From NCBI GenBank assembly GCA_008973525.1, contig WACJ01000516.1:1054001-1118000 (forward strand): 64,000 bases of DNA. Reading direction: 5' to 3'. The notes beneath the pieces are model-generated. The model did no database searches and was not told the origin of the DNA. It was given only the letters and a program-made list of their open reading frames with translations. A program made the position numbers and the translations under genes. Each line of letters opens with the position of its first letter. The stretch's first letter is position 1. Positions 58,416 through 64,000 of this stretch are shown piece by piece. This DNA comes from Stenopsyche tienmushanensis. Lineage: Eukaryota; Arthropoda; Insecta; Trichoptera; Stenopsychidae.

Positions 58416-60500
58416 TGCTGTAACATGCAATCCACTGCAGAATTAGAATATCTTCAATACGAAAGAGTCACATCCATATCATACATCATCTGATATTACA
58501 AGAAAATTACAAAAACTGAACATATTTTAAGGAAGAACTATAACAGAGAGTCTCATATTCATTGTTTTCAGCGCACTTTTAGTAAAAATGATCATCATTG
58601 TGAATATAATCGATATTTGTGTGCTGCACGAACTATCTTTAAATAACAAAGAACGTCGTATGAGTAAGTGTCTAAAGGAATTTTCCATTGCATGCATCAA
58701 TCCATAACTAAAGATGAGTATTTGATATTTTATGACAATATTCTCGTTAGATGAATCATCAATTTCAATTCTTAAGCCAGGATTATTACTTCAAAATATC
58801 CTTACTTTAATTATTCTTTGCAACAATTGAATATATTGAACTCGAAAATTAAGTTTTCAAAATTTAATCAACTGTTACTGAACTTTGAGGTTCTATTAAA
58901 CTCTTTATAGCCCTTAAATTTGATCATGATAATATTATCGGCCTATTATTTTTGAATGAGTCATATAATGGGCAATTTAGGGTTACTTTATAACCTGGGC
59001 TGGAGCGAAGACTCGACAATACTGACACGTTTGCATGTAAAATAAATCATTTATATTCTACTCATAGATTTGATAAATGAAAAAATATTGACTTTCTCTA
59101 TGAAGCCAGTGATACTGTTATTAGATCCTTTGCATACTCAAATGGGGTCCTTTTAAGAATATATTACATTTAACCAGGTTAAATCATCCTATACAATAAT
59201 TTGATACTTTGCAGGATTAGTATATTGTAATATATTAATACATCAATAAATTAGTAATGTATGATTGAAGCATATACAAAGATATACATACATTGTTTAA
59301 AATTAGGTGACAGACACTATTGATAATTTAATCACGTGACTTATCCGTGGCAATAAGGTACAACATCCAAAAAGCAATATTTTATCAATTTACAAAATAT
59401 CACAGAATAAAATTGTATAATCGGATGCGATTTGATTGTAGTAATTTATGATTGTAAGGCAGCAAAAGAATGTTGAATATTAAGCTTTCGAGGAATGTAT
59501 AACAATTTTCTTAGGCAAACATATTTATGTCTGTGAATCAAAGCTATTTATGGTCCATTTTTTACAAACTTAAAAACTTCCATGAAATTATAATATTATT
59601 AATTTTCTATGAATTCGATCTTTTGGGTTGGCTCTTCAGAACTCGTTTTCATTCATTTTGAAATCTTATCATCAAGCTGTCCACGCTTTGTTTTATTTTA
59701 GTTGATATATAATATTGTCATAAGAAATACTCCAAATTGATAAATCCTTAGTCAACATAAGAAATTTTACAAAAAATGTGAAAATTACAGTATTCAATTC
59801 AGCGCATCGTATTATAGCTGTAGAGTGGTTCATTAAATCAATCACATTGATTCTTAAAGCATCATCTTTATTTTCTGGGAACTCTATTACTAAGTCAGAA
59901 AGTTTATAAAACCGATCCAAACAGATACTACATACACGATAGCCAATATAAACATTTTTGCATCATCTCTTCTTTCCTTATAGAGATGATTCAAAAGTCA
60001 TTTTCTATTGAAATTAATACATAATTATTAATGATTTTATATTAAAATCTGAGAAAACACGATGTTTAGAATTTTGTATATTGTCGAAAATTTGTATTTT
60101 ACTTCAAGCATCAACACGACGATATGAAATATTTCCAGAAAATGGGACAACGGCATATTCCAAAAGATTCGGCAGACCATCTTCTTCAAGGAGTAATGAC
60201 GGCATTGAAATCGTCATGCAGAGCGTATTGTAGTACTCAATAACTTCAAATTGAAGATATTGTACTTAGTTGGATATCAGCCATCCACCTTCGTACAAAA
60301 TCTTGAAGAGATATTTAAAAATATATCTTTTCAAGACTTAATTTGATTCAAAAATTAAATCAAAACTTTCATTTTTTGCAGAACTACTACAACCAAAAAA
60401 CCATTTTTGGTATACTCTAATCTGATCAATAACACTTAAACACAAAAAAATATATAGGAGGGTATTTTTTGAAAAATCTGATAGTTTGGATTGAATATCT
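58416..60500. other. No gene recognised
   Basis: AT-rich. A 75-codon minus-strand frame at 59693-59920 shows no motif. Confidence 0.3.
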
Positions 60501-60509
60501 GTAGATAGA

Positions 60510-61440
60510 GCCATAACAAGGGTATGAAGCGCCCGTCGCAAGTATCTAACGTCCAGGATGCCGCTAATGGACGGAGCCAAAATGGTCGCCTTATCTGATG
60601 ATGTTGCCATCCTAGTCACAGCCAAATCCACGGAAATCCTGCGAACGACCTGCAAGGACGCGCTGAGAATGGCCAAGAAGTAGCTGACAGGAGCTGGTCT
60701 GGAGCTCGTTGTCCAAAAAATGGAGGCCATCTTTTTCGGCGCGCCGATGTGGGCCGAGGTACTATAAAGATACAGGCAATACAGAAAGGCAAAAATAATG
60801 CTAAGCAAAGCACCATGGCAGCGTGGCAGTCCCGATGGAACAACTCTGCTAAAGGTCGGTGGACGCTCGAGCAAATACCGAACCTGAGAACCTGGGTAGC
60901 CAGAAAGCACGGTCAACTGTGCTACCACTTGACCCAGGTCCTCACCGGGCACAGCTGTTTTGGTAGCTACCTACATAAAATAGGCAAAGAGACCGGTCCA
61001 GAGTGCCACCATTGCGGAGCGAAGTACGACGATGCTGCACACACGACATTTGAGGAGGAGAAGGAGCTGAGAATCAGCTCGCTCTCCCCTAGCAACATGG
61101 TACTTTCAATGTTAATGGATGCTAGGGCATGGAATGCGTGGTGCAAATACACGACGTGCGCTATGCGGCAGGAGGATGCTGAACGTACAAGACGACGAAC
61201 TTTAGCACTAGAATGGCATAACCAGAAAGAGACAAATGTAGAGACCGTGAGGGACACATCGCTGCCACTCTTGTGCAATACTTAATTAGTAGCCGGGTGG
61301 CAGCCGAAGAGGAGGGGGGTTTAGTGGGTAAAAATCCCACACTACCATCAGAATGGTGGTGTCTTTTGGAGATTCCCCTCGTTGCAAAATGAGAGAGTCC
61401 CAAAAGTACCCAACCTAACGTATAGATGGCAGTTACTGTC
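60510..61440 (+). mobile_element. R1-like LINE, 5'-truncated with internal deletion
   Basis: The plus strand reads GAKMVALSDDVAILVTAKS (palm block, YADD changed to LSDD), then LTGAGLELVVQKMEAIFFG after one in-frame stop. A second frame (60749-61285) has NNSAKGRWTLEQIPNLRTW, HLTQVLTGHSCFGSYLHKIG and ECHHCGAKYDDAAHTTFE, the C-terminal Cys/His region of R1/LOA-type LINE ORF2. The stretch normally between them is missing. A GC-rich 3' UTR runs to about 61440. The antisense frame is a shadow. Confidence 0.7.
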
Positions 61441-63635
61441 ATAAAAAAATACTATGATAAAAATATTTAGACGCTACATTGCTTCCGTGATTGTATAGAT
61501 CATGGAAAATGTCACAAAAGGCCCTAAAAGAGGATAGAGTGGCCACAAAGTTGGTATGTCCAATCAGTCCGCTTTTCGGACCGCTGAAATGACAAATGAG
61601 CGCCTCGCGATCTACGGTATTCTGCGTTTTGCGCCCCAAGCCCAGGTGCGCCACGCCACGCTCTTATTACGGCCTTGTTACTGTCTATAGATGTTGTGGA
61701 ACATATAAGAAAAGACAGGCAGGTTCAGTTTCAACAAAAAATAGATGTAGCTTATACTAGCAGTCAAAATGGGACTCCCATTGTTCAATATTCAATATTA
61801 GATGATCTCTAAGGTCGCTGAATTTGTCAGCTCCTTTTTTTGTTTGACCAAGTGTTATGGGTGCTGGTATAAAGGGTTGAATCTTGAATTATTATTAAAA
61901 AGGCTGGGGCCCCAGATCCAAATTGTCGAATATTCATTCAAACTTAAAAAATAATAGAGCTGCTCAAAAATGTATCTTATATTTCATCAAATATAATTTT
62001 ATTTTTCTCCAATGGCTAACCACCATCAATTTTAATAATTTTTAATAAACACAAACAGAAGATATTTTTCAAATAGAAATTTGGAATCCTTTCCAGGATC
62101 ACATCCATACTATACATTCACTTCAATCTGCAAGCTATTCGGGTGAACATATGAAGAACATTTTCAACATGGATATACTGCAGGAATTTTCTTTTTCGTA
62201 ACTGACATTCCTATTCGAATTGTCTTATATTTATTTAATCATACGCGGAAGGCAATAGGAAATCACCACATGAAAATTTTTCCTATTTAATGTAGATCGC
62301 CTTTATCTTCATCTAATAACACATACGTTTGCGTTAATGAAACAAGAACTTTAGATAATTTAAAATACACAGTTTGAGCTGAAATAGTGACAATATCAAT
62401 AACAACACTAATACAAAGCTTGTTAAGAAGTACAAATGTGCGAATGTTTCGGCGACCAACACAATAAAAAAAATGCGTGAGACTTTCCCTAGGTAGAAGT
62501 GAAACTTCTTAGCTCTTAGGAAAACCAAATTTAATGCATTACCTTTTTCCATTTGTAAACGGGAATTGTTAGCTATAAGATGAAACTATGTGTTGTGTAA
62601 TATATAATAAAAGAGACGCGCTACTGATGTAGTGGTTGCTTTATGTTACACAGACGCTGTAGAGGCGGTGCGACGCATGCGCGTAGCCTTCTATACATTC
62701 TAGCTTTACCGAGCGTATACAATTTTCACTTCTATAGTGGATTATTTGTAAAATGCAACGATGATGATGGTTACATACACAATAAGAAATTATTATAATA
62801 AATAATCATCACGCGGTGAAAATATCTTTAAGCGGTTGAAGGTTAAACTCTACATTTTATCATGTATCTTTAATGATATAGAAAATGAAAGTAATATATG
62901 AAAGCTTAATTGATTATAGTTTTCAAACAATTTCGTATCATAACTGGATATGCCAACGTATACAAGACAAGGTCTGCTTATGATTATTCCACAATAGTAA
63001 ATAGTTTTCTAGAATCCGCTGTTATCAGCTGTTTGGAAGATAGCTCCCAGAAATAACACATTTGGTAAACAAGGCTTTATCGACGCCTTGCCGCTACTTA
63101 TGCAACTTACGTAGTTGGTAAAGACCCCAAGACAATATTTTGCCCCAAGATAAAAATCGAGTGTGATGCACGCTACGTTCACGTGTACTCTGCTGCATTG
63201 AGGCGTGTGAAAACGACGTGTCTCAAAATAAGCACGAACTGGTTTCACTCGAAAGAAACAGGTCGGATGTACTAGCGTAGCTCTTCGCTCATATTTGTTG
63301 TATCTATGACGAAAATAGACAGCTTCTTCGTATGAAAGATTTTTTTCAGCCGCTGCTTCAATATACGCAGAATCATTTTTTGGCATTGAAACTACGGTTC
63401 TATTACTAGGAATAAGCTTAATGTTGAACGCTCAATATCGGGATGAGTTGGACCACTTTCTTTGTATGGTTTTTAAATTGAACCCATCACTTCTTCTTGG
63501 AAATATTGGATAACATTGTTACTATGTGATAAAACTATTATTCTTAACATTAGCCGTATCAGAATTTTACATATACCTAACCATATGCATTAGACTGTTA
63601 AAGTAAGAAATTACTTTGATAAATTTAATTTGAAA
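61441..63635. other. No gene recognised
   Basis: Includes the partner (62610-62700) of the repeat at 9265-9360, and a less AT-rich stretch at 61490-61670. A 125-codon minus-strand frame at 63009-63386 (starting MPKNDSAYIEAAAEK) has no domain I can name. Confidence 0.35.
62610..62700. repeat. Unclassified repeat, partner at 9265-9360
   Basis: Inverted relative to the intronic copy; shares GTGGTTGCTTTATGTTACA and GTAGAGGCGGTG. Confidence 0.4.
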
Positions 63636-63639
63636 AATT

Positions 63640-64000
63640 ACTTATAAGTCCATTTGTTTAATATAAAATATAATCTGAAGGTGAAATAATTTCATTTATT
63701 TATTAAATAAAACACTAAAAAAATCAAATATTATATTGAAAATATGTCCGAAGTAACATTAAAGCATCAAATGTTTCGTCATTTAGTCTGGATCTGATTT
63801 TGGTAGCCAGACAACTTGCTGCTGAAAATGCACGCTCAGCCTCCACATTCTTAGGAGGTATCATCATCAGATATTTAAATGCTAGTTCGAGTTGATGACC
63901 GCGTGAGCCCCCATTTTCGTAAAACACCATCAATGTCGAAATTCCTTTCTACTGAGACACGGACTAAAACTCGCAAAATTCCCGATTTCCCGACAAATTA
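63640..64000 (-). mobile_element. hAT element, copy 4, runs off the window
   Basis: The minus strand at 63933-63724 reads GHQLELAFKYLMMIPPKNVE then AERAFSAASCLATKIRSRLN and LMLLRTYFQYN, the best preserved hAT dimerisation domain here. The non-coding half begins at about 63970 and continues past the end. Confidence 0.7.

Noticed and set aside
60338..60952. 204-codon minus-strand ORF
   Set aside because: Antisense to the R1-like LINE coding region; no independent motif.
63009..63386. 125-codon minus-strand ORF
   Set aside because: Length alone is weak evidence; the opening residues faintly recall LINE gag-like proteins but nothing definite.

Overview
The window is eukaryotic nuclear DNA. It is AT-rich, its genes have many short introns with GT-AG junctions, and most of the rest is transposon debris. 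The three genes, together with piggyBac, mariner, Tigger, hAT, Helitron, RTE-like and R1-like relics, point to an insect. A haem-regulated-inhibitor-type eIF2-alpha kinase is present; Drosophila keeps only GCN2 and PERK, so a non-dipteran insect is more likely. The order cannot be fixed from the sequence.

Genes. (1) 1003-2870, minus: C-terminal and kinase exons of an eIF2-alpha kinase of the HRI/EIF2AK1 type. (2) 5042-15975, plus: dynein light intermediate chain (Dlic), eight coding exons giving 501 residues, with a 7.4-kb first intron full of transposon relics. It lies head-to-head with the kinase. (3) 22517-29056, plus: lethal giant discs / CC2D1 (lgd), fourteen coding exons giving 797 residues with four DM14 repeats and a C2 domain. 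(4) 32813-32886, minus: tRNA-Ile (AAU). In both spliced reconstructions on the plus strand every exon phase agrees and the only stop is terminal. The genes are unrelated housekeeping functions (translation control, dynein cargo linkage, ESCRT-III/Notch traffic), so no joint pathway is implied.

Accessory DNA. Between Dlic and lgd lie a Tigger relic, a hAT relic, and a 2.1-kb inverted-repeat-bounded composite (20127-22255). The composite holds a Helitron helicase remnant, a hAT end, and a GC-rich tandem array of long hairpins with an 85-86 bp period. Its right end is only 261 bp from the lgd start codon. From 33 kb onward no protein gene was recognised. That part is a mosaic: three piggyBac relics (one, 43561-45801, with both TTAA termini), a TTAA-bounded MITE family, a Harbinger-like foldback MITE, further hAT copies, a Tigger transposase relic, tRNA-derived SINEs, an R1-like LINE tail, and several unclassified repeat pairs.

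Limits. Splice sites were chosen by reading frame, GT/AG and remembered family similarity; no alignment or database search was run. Transposon boundaries are approximate unless terminal motifs are cited.
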